64,000 nucleotides of DNA from CAZSSM01 sp964609385 (GCA_964609385.1 CAZSSM010000017.1:32255-96254), one strand, 5' to 3'; shown: positions 19,401-25,950, counted from the first letter of the stretch. The notes: generated from the letters alone by a model not told the origin. Translations and numbers: made by a program.

Positions 19401-21114
19401 TGCCGTTGTCTCCGGAGTAGCTGTTGATCGGATCAACGACGTAGACCTCCCCTTGGAGCCTGACACCAATGGCGCCGCCGGCCTTGGCCAACTCGATCCC
19501 GAAGAGCTGCGCACTTCCCTCGACGGCCGCGTAAGGCTCGACGAACACCGAGAGGCCGGTAGCCTGCTCGATCTGGGGCGTCTTCGGATCATCACCAAGG
19601 ATGTAGAACCCACCGGTATCGACACCGACGGTCGCCGACCAAGACCATCCGCCCTGGATCCCGAGCTTCAGGTCGGCCTGGATGGCCGCCACATTCGGGA
19701 CTCCGATGGCAAACAGGGGAATCGAGAGCGGCTCAAACAAATCACCACTCTTTCCGCCCGATCCCCGGTAGCGCAGTAGATCGATCCGCTCGCCTTGCAC
19801 AAGCTTCAGCAATTCACCCGCAACGCCATCGACACCGGTGGCACCTGGTAGGACGATGATCCCGAGATTGCTCAGATAAGAGCCGACGTTGCCCGGTAAG
19901 AGATCGTTCGGCGTCACCGAACCGGCGCCGATGAGGAAGTCGGGAACGCTTTCGGAGATCCCGAGCAGGTCGGCAGGAGATCGGTCGAAAAACGGCAGCG
20001 GATCAGTGAGGAACTGACCGACCGGACCTAGGATGTTGAACTCGGCGACCGAATCGAAGAAGCCTTTGGCGAAGTCCCCCAAGACGTGACTCAGGCTCGG
20101 GGCTTCAACCCCTCCGGATGTCGAGATCCGGAAGCTCTGATTGCCCACCCCGAACGGAGTCTGAGTCGCCGTCACATTCCAGCGTCCCGTCCAGTTCAGT
20201 TCGGGAAGCACGAAGATCTTCGTCGAGAGTGCAACATTGTTGAGACCGATCGAGCCGGTGATCGCCGAGGAGACAATCTCACTGATCGGACGATCGAAGT
20301 CATCCAGCCGGAGTTTATCGGATCCTGGTTCGGTAGGATTGCCCGATCCATCGGGATCTTGAAGAACAAGCTTGGCTCCCAAGTCTACGTTCAAAGTGGC
20401 TTGTGCTTGCACATCAGCCAATTCTTTAATGGTAAATCCACCGGAGATCGAGGCCGAACCACCAACTCCTGCGACCTCGATGTAGCTATCCTCCTGGAGG
20501 AAGAACCGTGGGTTCCCATCCACAATGTCGACACCGAAGGTGATATCGACATCAAGCAGGGCGGTCTCGCCGGCAAGTTGGCCTGAGAACCCCGCGCGGT
20601 TCTCGTCGGTGTCGGCATCGAAGTAGGGGATCCCCGTCTCCCCGCCCACTGACAACTCGGCCGCAACTCCTGAAGACCGCGTCCAGGATAACTCCAAGAC
20701 GTTATTGGTGCCCTGCTCAGGCTGATCCAGGTAGAGTTCAGCCGTTGAGAACCCCTGCCTGAGGAAGAATTCTTCGGCCTGTTCTTCCGTAGCAGTTCCT
20801 GGTGGGAACGCCTGTACAAACGGCTCAGCAATCGCGTCCGCCAACTCGAGCGCTTCAGTGAGCGTTTCGCGGACGAAGGGGAAGTCTTTGGCGAAGGCTT
20901 CGTCGGCAAGCTCTTGACGTAAATTGGAGATCTGCTGCGAGCCTTCCTCCAAGACTTCGAGAATCCTAGGAAGCGCCCAACTACCATCGCCGTTAAGCAT
21001 CACCCGATCTTCGAGAGACTCCCATGAGGGCAACCTGAGCCGCCTCGCCTTGGGGTTCGAGCTCATCCAAAGTCGGGGGGGTCTGCGAAATCCTTGCAGT
21101 TGACGCTTCGTCAT
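10477..21114 (-). CDS. Giant multidomain RTX surface protein (~3,545 aa)
   Basis: The predicted order by residue is as follows. About 15-45: basic leader with SWESLEDRVML (LExRxxL motif). 50-700: beta-rich region unlike RTX. ~710-1515: first RTX block. ~1622-1785: a DUF642/choice-of-anchor-like domain (SLIENGGFES, IGGWTVEEGSVDII, SIDLDGDSPGTIFQ). ~1800-2120: second RTX block. ~2180-2385: beta-sandwich-like region. ~2410-2700: propeller-like repeats. ~2700-2820: a PKD-like domain with FVIEWGDET and FTHTYDDPD. ~2815-2935: an Ig-like domain. ~3085-3450: third RTX block. Last: a cap ending FTLTNFED. The role is probably a calcium-stabilised adhesin or matrix protein (inference). ATG 21114 is preferred; an upstream TTG at 21162 would add 16 residues. 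No frameshift is seen over 10.6 kb. It is divergent from the HTH protein at 21343. Confidence 0.88.
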   Translation of the reverse strand: MTKRQLQGFRRPPRLWMSSNPKARRLRLPSWESLEDRVMLNGDGSWALPRILEVLEEGSQQISNLRQELADEAFAKDFPFVRETLTEALELADAIAEPFVQAFPPGTATEEQAEEFFLRQGFSTAELYLDQPEQGTNNVLELSWTRSSGVAAELSVGGETGIPYFDADTDENRAGFSGQLAGETALLDVDITFGVDIVDGNPRFFLQEDSYIEVAGVGGSASISGGFTIKELADVQAQATLNVDLGAKLVLQDPDGSGNPTEPGSDKLRLDDFDRPISEIVSSAITGSIGLNNVALSTKIFVLPELNWTGRWNVTATQTPFGVGNQSFRISTSGGVEAPSLSHVLGDFAKGFFDSVAEFNILGPVGQFLTDPLPFFDRSPADLLGISESVPDFLIGAGSVTPNDLLPGNVGSYLSNLGIIVLPGATGVDGVAGELLKLVQGERIDLLRYRGSGGKSGDLFEPLSIPLFAIGVPNVAAIQADLKLGIQGGWSWSATVGVDTGGFYILGDDPKTPQIEQATGLSVFVEPYAAVEGSAQLFGIELAKAGGAIGVRLQGEVYVVDPINSYSGDNGKAYLSEVFTGGQSFFQDFIDVLYVRISGSLTARVYAEVNLLFFSLRADILSVDVTLFELEIQPRALQVAQSDPFGGVVLKQGNTLVIRPNPQNDPLELGLDYRNGRTVVSNQFGYEQEFGGVSRVDFEGSSGDDLLEADSDFPLPISARGNAGSDTILGGAGPDWFRGQDGDDFLDARGGDDTLEAGNGNDTAYGGLGNDELYGFGEGVNQFFGGEGNDSMRAGTGRVVTRDEEFFDYSHNVWTTRKTDIYVGNMLDGGVGNDTVWGNNGRDTLKGGSGDDRLESGFERDTIEGGPGDDSIHSGADNDSVRSGAGDDIVRGGFGDDTLEGGSGDDLLIGQGDNDRIMGGSGADTLQGEDGDDMLAGETGDDSLRGGAGRDNLEGGLGKDELLGQGDNDILDGQLGIDTLRGGGQDDLLILTFEDDLPGQPDQLFGDAGRDLVVVVGHSINKIREFNRETRQFDDLGPDEASGNDDIAVFNANGDRSYTVRSQRTVLQRQPTENGGSDLVPVEETKYLRVSLSPSTELLMIDGGEGDDRIAVRPGVTNRIVLNGGAGNDTLIGGSGRDTIAGGPGNDSIEGGAGDDELRGEAFDSTDATALSQQSGFAFGVQGGSDDVEFDPETDGGDDTIHGGAGNDALYGQGGNDELRGGLDRDILEGGRGDDLLAGVDEDLFGDFQVGGAGADTLIGTRGDDVLVGGLGNDLLLGRASRDVIRGDNGEDTLLGESGQDVLFGDEGNDLIYTGNANEIVQSLGLEPLPQAQICQGTVVDVASGDGGQDTLHGSVLPDVLYGREGDDQIWYSRTPSNSATGCNHDQFRDIIDGGDGVDTFQIPATVEDDRIFVNYDGSLDRFVVTIGVGDGDPTDIQVGDEETIDAGERGIEVIGVDGLEGDDVIEVDTERNALFMVSLSGGPGNDLLDVGEYDHDKSGGFFGDVTLRGGEGNDTLIGGQGAFIDSDDATTLQDISVFIDSGPGTDVVSVTGGDANDALTAIPSTSIIPPTNAPIDIPTLNNVTRVIQDRDGISDNSGVFAWDYETLAIQGQAGDDIIDVPEPYSASLIENGGFESSGAPSNGVTTRFAGQTIGGWTVEEGSVDIIPESYWQSAGGIFSIDLDGDSPGTIFQELVTEEGEQYTLFYARSGNFEGGNRIPKIIEVFWNGQLVSSDTVVFTGQTNSNMLWRTVHIRNLIATGPSSEIRIRSTAVATSSHGPVLDEIRLIPQLPPDRSFHLSGGSGVDTLLLGNFDYVTTASSAVIRGGDDSDTIRIDTSVDQLFVDAGSGDDIIESGYWTEIINSTVLGGQGIDVFSIPSSPIEHSTFDGGLDDDRMTIGDFDGFTFELDVLGGPGHDEVLAEGNQVELLVDGGDGDDTLVVGDGPHATVLAGAGDDWVSIGGGANVIDGGPGDDSLRGGIGDDTILGREGNDVLEGGDRGTSERGNDVLLGGRGDDEIAGGYAWDLIDGGPGNDDIWGGPRFLDTPSSDSNALDTIFGGEGNDVIRGSKAPDIIFGGPGDDYIRGARFETEKSFDWIVGGAGSDDILGDEPSEVLDGHIDTINVGWKYAVLEDGQAYLLRPDLNQFVRVGRPGEPWEVLVRNAVDFLIDPEGKPIVWQAEASRLAFQTTFDEGVPGEFDGGILTGIQGYTVVDPLRPNDNIGETGFEYSAPYLESRFVGDFYRGGGTDENNTITLTLEDLPEHESIDLGFLLAVIDSWDGDRGAPFGPDGLRISVDGEEIFAETFSNLGSLNIPAEAFQSYQPNPGVWRTLPPAGEATGYILGFNNSYLDNAYDPRLDPQFQRIPHSSSTLTVEWSMYGDGVQDISDESFAIEDVTIRLNQSNSPGLTVEETEVITVYSGVESIIEDHLGQVYLLGSDGSLTRFAVDGPSNVANDVIGFQVGADGLITWQSEGANGTQRNVVRFDALNGSDPVEVAEDVVEFVANPVDNSILIRQENDRVFRYSGGGELSGLGNGITEGLKIGLDRLGGAVVLEANNRLYIESFGESGIIELGVADFAIDENGRLFVLTTSGVVRELSFNATNQVIQRSDPIHQQEVQSFQFDALGQLIAVLNDGTLDVDGRVWPLFANGSIVPVAEFEIERDGTWLILSDANVLHRFRNGMLDEIAVGVTTIARRPDGSFDQVAPRINGFEVTPQVAEIGTTVEVSGTITDFLPPGQSSEYGLSIHDSHTFVIEWGDETISEPITLPPGNLNFGFTHTYDDPDSEKNGTFRREITVQVTDNWGATASKVDAVVLTQGDLTVSIEGIPDGIVQFPIDQATIRFNEPVTGFNINDLRLTYYGESIPRSGLDLESTDGGLTWTLSGLAGLTESGGRYELLIRSNAGIEGAWTGRQLPASSRTTWNKQLSLTVDNADDPVVRLYESIYTVTADVEVNFPLRFQVEINGNFETQYDTRANPRATIEHEQTFLVSGLNEITFTVFDEFGNESDPVVLTIDVREVAIVNGDLRIGGTNLADEIEVRPSSTGLGLDVLIDEEIIESSLVPEGIIDVRTGFSNDRVVIDDGVLIGTLINVSWGDDTVFGGSGPDVIVGGLGLDVLNGLDGDDSIVGNADADTLIGGEGSDTLVGGDGNDLLQGFGGTDTILAGAGADSVSGGMGEDSIEGGAGADTLYGDANDDIVSGGGGPDEIYTGGGNDTAFGGDGQDLIAGGGGNDSIAGQGGNDSLRGNLGDDTIRGGDGADQIRGNVEDSDAADGDDSLLGESGHDTIWGDFGDDYIDGGVGNDSMIAGRNDDMIADLVGDNFVRAGDGEDTIITGNGHDTIEGNRFPDLIDAGHGNNVVDGGGNDDTITSGSGNDTLRGQFGDDYIDGGPGNDVILGGNSRDTILGRGGNDYLDGGNGFDSILGGSGNDTLVDGRERDTLVGGAGADTYRINHFASSSITELFRNNQGDHVLRRQSPSDGTILDVDVLRVDTLDLLLLFLNAGNDVLNASASFNGLRTEVDGGNGSDIANVAEEVAANFTLTNFED
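10770..11860 (-). repeat. RTX repeat block III of the giant surface protein
   Basis: Approximate extent of the C-terminal run of GGxGxDxhx nonapeptides (from VSWGDDTVFGGSG to LGGSGNDTLVDG). About 40 units are visible, degenerate at DNA level with a 27-bp period. Confidence 0.8.
14760..15720 (-). repeat. RTX repeat block II of the giant surface protein
   Basis: Approximate extent of the middle run of RTX units (from GGSGVDTLLLG to GGAGSDDILGD). It is more irregular than the other two blocks, with longer inserts between glycine-rich turns. Confidence 0.7.
16560..19000 (-). repeat. RTX repeat block I of the giant surface protein
   Basis: Approximate extent of the longest RTX run (from SSGDDLLEADSD to GGEGNDTLIGGQG). 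It is interrupted by short non-repeat inserts, for example around the STELLMIDGGEGDD segment. Confidence 0.8.
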
Positions 21115-21234
21115 GGAAGGAGTCTCTCGAGTGCAAAAGGGCGACGCATTGAATCGGTGCAATGTGTCCTCGGTGGAGGGCTCACCTAGGACACACTTCG
21201 AGACACCTTAGCGAACTCGAGATGGTTGAATCAA

Positions 21235-21261
21235 TTGAACTTCGTGTTAACCTAAGTTCAA
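21235..21261. promoter_or_regulatory. Operator-like inverted repeat between giant RTX gene and HTH gene
   Basis: TTGAACTT (21235-21242) and AAGTTCAA (21254-21261) are perfect 8-bp inverted arms around an 11-bp spacer, spaced about two helical turns. On the minus strand the TTGAAC in the second arm could also be a -35 hexamer facing the RTX gene, 17 bp from a weak TCAATT. Placement suggests binding by the adjacent HTH protein (inference). Confidence 0.55.
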
Positions 21262-21306
21262 AACCCTATCCATAACACACAGAACATGTTACGTTTCGGC
21301 CAAAAC

Positions 21307-21322
21307 AACCCCTTTTGGGGTT
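21307..21322 (+). promoter_or_regulatory. Small perfect hairpin in the leader of the HTH gene
   Basis: AACCCC-TTTT-GGGGTT forms a 6-bp stem with a four-base loop, ending 8 bases before the AGGAG ribosome site. It could be a translation-modulating hairpin or a second protein-binding site. Confidence 0.4.
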
Positions 21323-21342
21323 GACATCGCAGGAGAGTCGTA

Positions 21343-23529
21343 TTGAGCACGGTACAGCTCAGAGGCGGGATTCTCCGCTCGTATCGTGAACGCTTGGGCG
21401 TTACACAGTTGGCTTTGGCTCGGGCCTATTCACCGAATGCCAGCCGCCAACGTGTGGGAAAGCTTGAGAGGGGGGAACCGGTTCGAATCAAGTTCGCCCA
21501 AGCCATGGTCGAAGAGATCAATCGCCGCCTGAACGCACGGGGGATCGATGACGTGTCCCCTTTGGTCTTTGACGATCTCATCGTCCCAAATTCGCTAGGG
21601 AACCTGATTCCCGATCAGGATGTCGGCACGACCCATGAGACCAACGACCCCCCGAAGTGTCATCTCACTTCGATTCAAGAATCAGAGTCGCCAAACGTAA
21701 CATCCCAGTTGAATTCCGAGTCAGTAATTCCGGAGACATCCTCCGACCAAACGAAGCCTGCCCTCTCTGAAACGGATTCCACCGATCTCGGTGAGCCATC
21801 TAATTCCGCGGTCGAGTCTCCCATTGAAGCCCTCATCGAATCGGAACTCTCCAATGAGGAAGATCCGGGCTCCGAGTCCAAGCCGACGACCACGAGCTAC
21901 TTAGAAGATAGGCCTTCCAGATCAAATCTCGGCGAAAATCTTCCGCACAAGGTCAGACTGATTGGACATTTTCCTGGGTTCGTTGCTGTCGTTCTGATGA
22001 TCAGCTTGGGAAGCGGCCTTGCGATCTCAGTCCTTGCGCCGATCATCACCAGCCACTCTCCGCTCACTGACCCTCCTCCGCTCCGCGCTGAGGTTTCAAC
22101 GCCCCGCGAACAATTGGCCATCGATCCTCTTTCGATCGAAGAACTGGAACAGATTGAGGAATGGATTGCCGAAGCCTCGACCGAATTCGCCACGCATTTC
22201 GCGTCCGATCTGGGAAACCGAGTTGACCACGATCACTTGAACCAGGTCACCAATATCGGCGGGACGAAATATCTGAGCATCTTGACGCAAGAGAAGCTGA
22301 GAATCGTCCTGTCCAGACTCAATCAAGTGTTACCGTTCCTATTCGACCGCTTCAACTTTTCTGAGCGGGACATTGATCGGGTGATCCTCTGTCGAATTCG
22401 AGCACGACACCTGCTCGGAGATTGGTCGCTCAACAATAACCTCGAAGATACAGCGTTTCTCGATTCGTACTACTTCACTCTGCTTGCCCAGAACGATCTC
22501 ATTAATAAGCGGATCCAGCAGTCTCAACGCGAGGCCCACGTCTACTTTGAGATCGGCGTCATCAACATGCTTCGAGAACAAAGACCCCAGGCGAAGATTG
22601 CCTTCGATCGGTATCAGTCGCTCGTTACCAATCCCGGTCCAGAGGAGCAAAAAGTCCTCGTCTTCTATCACATGACCGAAGGAGACGCCTTCAAGCGCGC
22701 GGGGGATCAAACCCAGGAACACGAGCAGTTCGCTATTGCGGCCGAACTCCTCAAGCAAGTCTTTTCCGCGCCTGTGAAAGCCGACCCAACCGATCCAAGT
22801 CGGATCTTCGTCGACTTTTGCGATGAGGATGGCGACTCATTGCCCGATAATTGGAATGCGTACCCCCGGATCGGTCCAGTCAATGCAGCGGTCGTACGTG
22901 ATTCCAATAACGTTCAGGCGTTGAGAATCTGGTCCGAAGGTGGAGCATTTGGATTCTACCGCCGGGTTCAACTGAGCGGACCGAACGAGGATTATCGAGT
23001 CCGCTGGTCCTGGCGGGTTGACGAATTGCCGGAGAGCCCCGACTACGGCGCCTGGATCGCTAGCGGCGAGCCAACGATTCCCGGACAGTCGTCGAAGAAT
23101 CCTCGTCGCATATACTGGACGAACCAGCCAGTCCAAGTGATGCTTTTATTCCACCGTTCTCCGATCATGGGGTTCGATGGCTCGAAGCCACGTAGTGTCG
23201 TGCTCCAATATTCCTGGGACCCACACGCTCCGGTCGAAACATTCTATTTGGATCGAGAGGATCCGGGGTTGGAAGGTCGATTGATCTTCGGAGTAATTGA
23301 TGTCCCCACATTCGTCCTCGAGAGCGGACCGCGACGAGTCGGCCAATGGATTGGCGTTGAACGCGACTTCGCGGCCGATTATCGAGCCGTATTCCCCAAT
23401 GAGAAAATGCCTCCGCTCGTTGCGGTCGGAATCCAGATCAGCAGTCAGTTCGGTTTGGGAAGCAGGCCGGAATTCTCAGAATCTGCAATCAAACGCTTGG
23501 TCTTAGTGAATCACAGCACGATAGAATAA
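21343..23529 (+). CDS. Membrane-anchored HTH protein with C-terminal DUF3047-like domain
   Basis: This 728-residue protein starts at TTG 21343, supported by AGGAG (21331-21335). Residues ~5-70 resemble a Cro/C1-type helix-turn-helix (ILRSYRERLGVTQLALARAY, then NASRQRVGKLERGE). Residues ~75-205 are a polar Ser/Glu-rich linker. Residues ~209-233 are one transmembrane segment (GFVAVVLMISLGSGLAISVL). Residues ~255-495 are helical and partly TPR-like. Residues ~505-722 look like DUF3047: YRVRWSWRVDELPE, VQVMLLF, VVLQYSWD, then VLESGPRRVGQWIGVERDFAADYRAVF. The layout resembles membrane one-component regulators (ToxR/CadC-like topology) with the C-terminus outside. The DUF3047 assignment is from memory of family sequences. 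It is divergent from the giant RTX gene, a likely target. Confidence 0.8.
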   Translation: MSTVQLRGGILRSYRERLGVTQLALARAYSPNASRQRVGKLERGEPVRIKFAQAMVEEINRRLNARGIDDVSPLVFDDLIVPNSLGNLIPDQDVGTTHETNDPPKCHLTSIQESESPNVTSQLNSESVIPETSSDQTKPALSETDSTDLGEPSNSAVESPIEALIESELSNEEDPGSESKPTTTSYLEDRPSRSNLGENLPHKVRLIGHFPGFVAVVLMISLGSGLAISVLAPIITSHSPLTDPPPLRAEVSTPREQLAIDPLSIEELEQIEEWIAEASTEFATHFASDLGNRVDHDHLNQVTNIGGTKYLSILTQEKLRIVLSRLNQVLPFLFDRFNFSERDIDRVILCRIRARHLLGDWSLNNNLEDTAFLDSYYFTLLAQNDLINKRIQQSQREAHVYFEIGVINMLREQRPQAKIAFDRYQSLVTNPGPEEQKVLVFYHMTEGDAFKRAGDQTQEHEQFAIAAELLKQVFSAPVKADPTDPSRIFVDFCDEDGDSLPDNWNAYPRIGPVNAAVVRDSNNVQALRIWSEGGAFGFYRRVQLSGPNEDYRVRWSWRVDELPESPDYGAWIASGEPTIPGQSSKNPRRIYWTNQPVQVMLLFHRSPIMGFDGSKPRSVVLQYSWDPHAPVETFYLDREDPGLEGRLIFGVIDVPTFVLESGPRRVGQWIGVERDFAADYRAVFPNEKMPPLVAVGIQISSQFGLGSRPEFSESAIKRLVLVNHSTIE

Positions 23530-23861
23530 TTTATTTTAATACACATCAAGGTTTGATAGGATAGCTAGGTTATAGCGCCCGATCGTAGCAATGGTAGTGT
23601 AACAACGTCTGTACTGAGAATGAAAGCCCGACGGCTCAGATTCCGGAGCTTCGGGTGCGTGGTTCGCTGGTAGCGATCAGTCCGACCGCCAAGCGGATCC
23701 ATCGTGTCACGATGGGACAACCAAGACCTTGAGCAATTTGTTTGAGGATCCGGATAAAGTGCGTCCTGAGGTGCGAATATACCTTAACGTACATTTGAAT
23801 TGCATCAAATAAACACGAATTACAAATAAATGTTTGTATAACACAAAACAAAAGTTTATTT
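23530..23861. other. AT-rich convergent intergenic region
   Basis: This lies between the convergent HTH gene and cheB. From about 23740 to 23870 the sequence is strikingly AT-rich against its surroundings. AAATAAA and TTTATTT arms near 23824-23858 could form an A/U hairpin after cheB on the minus strand, serving as a weak terminator. No gene is supported. Confidence 0.45.
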
Positions 23862-24971
23862 TTATCTAAAATCATAAATCGATTCGAGAATGGACGGGAG
23901 TGCATCCACAGGGAAGACATCATGGAGTGCATTCTCGACGAAGGCGACGCGGTTCATGCCATAGACGACCGAAGTCGACTCATCCTGGCCGTAGGTTCGG
24001 CCTCCAGCAGCAAGGATCTGTTTGCATCCCTCAACACCATCGCGGCCCATCCCAGTCATTAGAATGCCGACCACATCAGATTGGTAGGCCAATGCAGCGC
24101 TGAAGAACAGCACGTCGATCGAAGGACGATGTCCTTGAACGGGTTCACGATCATCTAACCGCATCCGAACTCGGGGCGGACGACCAGTCAGCCGAAGATG
24201 ATGTGAGCCGGGCGCCAACCGCACCGTGTTCGGTTGAATCACTTGGCCATCTTCGGCAAGTTGGACGTCAAGTGGACACACCCCATCGAGCCGGCTCGCT
24301 AGGGTTTTTGTAAATTGCGGAGGCATATGCTGAACGATCAGCAGAGGTGGAATTGGTCCGACGAGCATTCTCAAAACGCGCGTCAACGTCTGTGGACCAC
24401 CTGTCGAGATTCCGAGTACCACGCAACGCGCTGTGCGGCCAGCGAGTTTCGCTGGGCGAAACGCAGAGGTACTCGTTGTCTGAGAATGGGACAACTCACG
24501 ACGAGCCGCTAGGCATGAGGAGGAAGAGCCAGGCTTATCGGGAGACAAAGGAAGTGGCGGACGACAACGAACAGCCGCGCGGAGTTTCTGGACGAGCAGA
24601 TCGCGATTGGCCCGAATCTGGCCGATCTGATTGCGGTCTGGCTTCGGAATGAAGTCGACGGCCCCACGTTCCAGTGCGGTCAAGGTCGTTTCAGCACCGT
24701 CTTGAGTCAGCGCACTGACCATCACGATTGGCACTGGATGAACTGCCAGAAGGGCGGGAATCGTGTCGAGCCCCGAGAGTCCCGGCATGTCGACGTCGAG
24801 GGTGACCAAATCGGGCTTGAGTCGACCGACCTGTTGAATCGCTTCCATGCCATCGCGCGCGGTGCCGGTGACCTCAAGATCGGGACTCGACCCGATCAGA
24901 TCCGAGAGAACCCGCCGAATCAGGGCGGAGTCGTCAACGATTAGCACACGAATCGGATCCGTTCGGCTCAC
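23862..24971 (-). CDS. cheB: Chemotaxis protein-glutamate methylesterase/deamidase
   Basis: This 369-residue protein is the last gene of the chemotaxis operon. CheB removes methyl groups from receptor glutamates after phosphorylation by CheA. The receiver domain (residues ~6-125) has VDDSALIRRVL, phosphoacceptor Asp in LVTLDVDMPGLSG, VSALTQ and FIPKP. The catalytic domain (~185-369) has the Ser-His-Asp set: GISTGGPQTL, VQHMPPQFT and ILMTGMGRDG. I chose GTG 24971, with GAGG 7 bases upstream, giving VSRTDPIRVLIVDD. A longer frame back to 25091 would overlap cheY and adds sequence unlike the family. The stop codon runs into an AT-rich tail. Confidence 0.93.
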   Translation of the reverse strand: MSRTDPIRVLIVDDSALIRRVLSDLIGSSPDLEVTGTARDGMEAIQQVGRLKPDLVTLDVDMPGLSGLDTIPALLAVHPVPIVMVSALTQDGAETTLTALERGAVDFIPKPDRNQIGQIRANRDLLVQKLRAAVRCRPPLPLSPDKPGSSSSCLAARRELSHSQTTSTSAFRPAKLAGRTARCVVLGISTGGPQTLTRVLRMLVGPIPPLLIVQHMPPQFTKTLASRLDGVCPLDVQLAEDGQVIQPNTVRLAPGSHHLRLTGRPPRVRMRLDDREPVQGHRPSIDVLFFSAALAYQSDVVGILMTGMGRDGVEGCKQILAAGGRTYGQDESTSVVYGMNRVAFVENALHDVFPVDALPSILESIYDFR

Positions 24972-25002
24972 GATCGGCCTCACCCTTCGTTCGTGACGCC
25001 CG

Positions 25003-25392
25003 TTACTCTGAGGTATGCTCTGACCTCGCGTTCCGCCTGGCGACCTTCGCCAAAACGCTCTGAATCCGGTCTGGCCGGATCGGTTTGACAAGGAAGTCTA
25101 AGGCTCCGAGACGGATCGTTTCCATCAGTGTATCCTTCTGGTCGATGGCAGTGACAATGACGACCTGCGCATGAGGATCGAGGGAGCGAACTTCCTTGAG
25201 CGTTTCCAGGCCGTCCATCAACGGCATGACCAGGTCGAGCGTCATCAGGTCGGGGCTCAGTTGACGATACAAGGCGAGGGCGTCGCGACCGTTGCTCGCT
25301 TCACCGACAACCTCCCAGCCAGACTCGATGGCAGCATCAGCAATAAGTTTGCGCATGATGGCTGCATCATCTACGATCAACAGTCGCTTCAT
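25003..25392 (-). CDS. cheY: Chemotaxis response regulator CheY
   Basis: This is a 129-residue stand-alone receiver. Visible are LIVDDAAIMR, phosphoacceptor Asp in LMTLDLVMPLMDG, VIVTAID and FLVKPI, with a ten-residue charged tail. CheY carries the signal from CheA to the motility machinery. With no flagellar motor genes nearby the output here is likely a gliding or pilus system (inference). ATG 25392 has AAAGG 6 bases upstream. It is 31 bases ahead of cheB and 48 bases behind cheD, consistent with one transcript. Confidence 0.92.
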   Translation of the reverse strand: MKRLLIVDDAAIMRKLIADAAIESGWEVVGEASNGRDALALYRQLSPDLMTLDLVMPLMDGLETLKEVRSLDPHAQVVIVTAIDQKDTLMETIRLGALDFLVKPIRPDRIQSVLAKVARRNARSEHTSE

Positions 25393-25440
25393 TTGCAACC
25401 TTTCTACATTTCTCGCTTCGAGAGGCCCTGAACCGGTCTC

Positions 25441-25938
25441 TCAGAGCCAATATTCTGCGCCCCCGGGAATCTTCACCGCCAATGTGCCGGTCCTCGTGTC
25501 CAACGTCACTTTGCGTCCCGTTTCGCCACCGAGATCGTGGGAAACCACAGGGATCCTCAACGCCTTCAGGATCGCTTCCGCTGCCTCCCGATTTTTCTCT
25601 CCAATCGACTGGGTCATCGGGGTCGGGAACATGTTCGCTCCACCCACCAGTTTGGCCACGAGATGCCTCGGCTTCGAGGATCCGGTCCAAGCCTTCAATG
25701 CATCGAACATGGATGGGATTGCTGTATCAGCATACCGTCCGGGGTCATCGCTCACACCACGCGAATCAGGTAAGACAATGTGGGCCAGGCTTCCAGCCTG
25801 ATTCAACGAATCGTAGAGCGTCGCCGCCACACAAGACCCCAACAAGGTCCGGATTCGTGTGGGTGCCCAAGCGACAGCCCAACGACCAATCGGTACCATG
25901 ATCGTCTCGACGTTGGGTGATCCTGCTGGATCGGCCAC
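25441..25938 (-). CDS. cheD: Chemoreceptor glutamine deamidase CheD
   Basis: This is a 165-residue protein. CheD deamidates receptor glutamines, and in many bacteria it also binds and stimulates CheC. The catalytic Cys lies in TLLGSCVAATLYD (residue 36) and the His 17 residues later in LAHIVLP (residue 53), the family spacing. Also visible are AKLVGGANMF and VVSHDLGGETGRKV, both conserved. Translation probably starts at GTG 25938, with AAGGA upstream. It lies only 12 bases downstream of cheC, fitting a CheC-CheD functional pair. Confidence 0.92.
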   Translation of the reverse strand: MADPAGSPNVETIMVPIGRWAVAWAPTRIRTLLGSCVAATLYDSLNQAGSLAHIVLPDSRGVSDDPGRYADTAIPSMFDALKAWTGSSKPRHLVAKLVGGANMFPTPMTQSIGEKNREAAEAILKALRIPVVSHDLGGETGRKVTLDTRTGTLAVKIPGGAEYWL

Positions 25939-25950
25939 GGTCCAGATCCT

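Noticed and set aside
23575..23659. tRNA-like sequence: GCGCCCG and CGGGTGC ends with a D-arm-like AATGGTAG
   Set aside because: The ends can pair with one G-U, but there is no proper anticodon arm and the T-loop is not canonical; probably chance or a decayed remnant.
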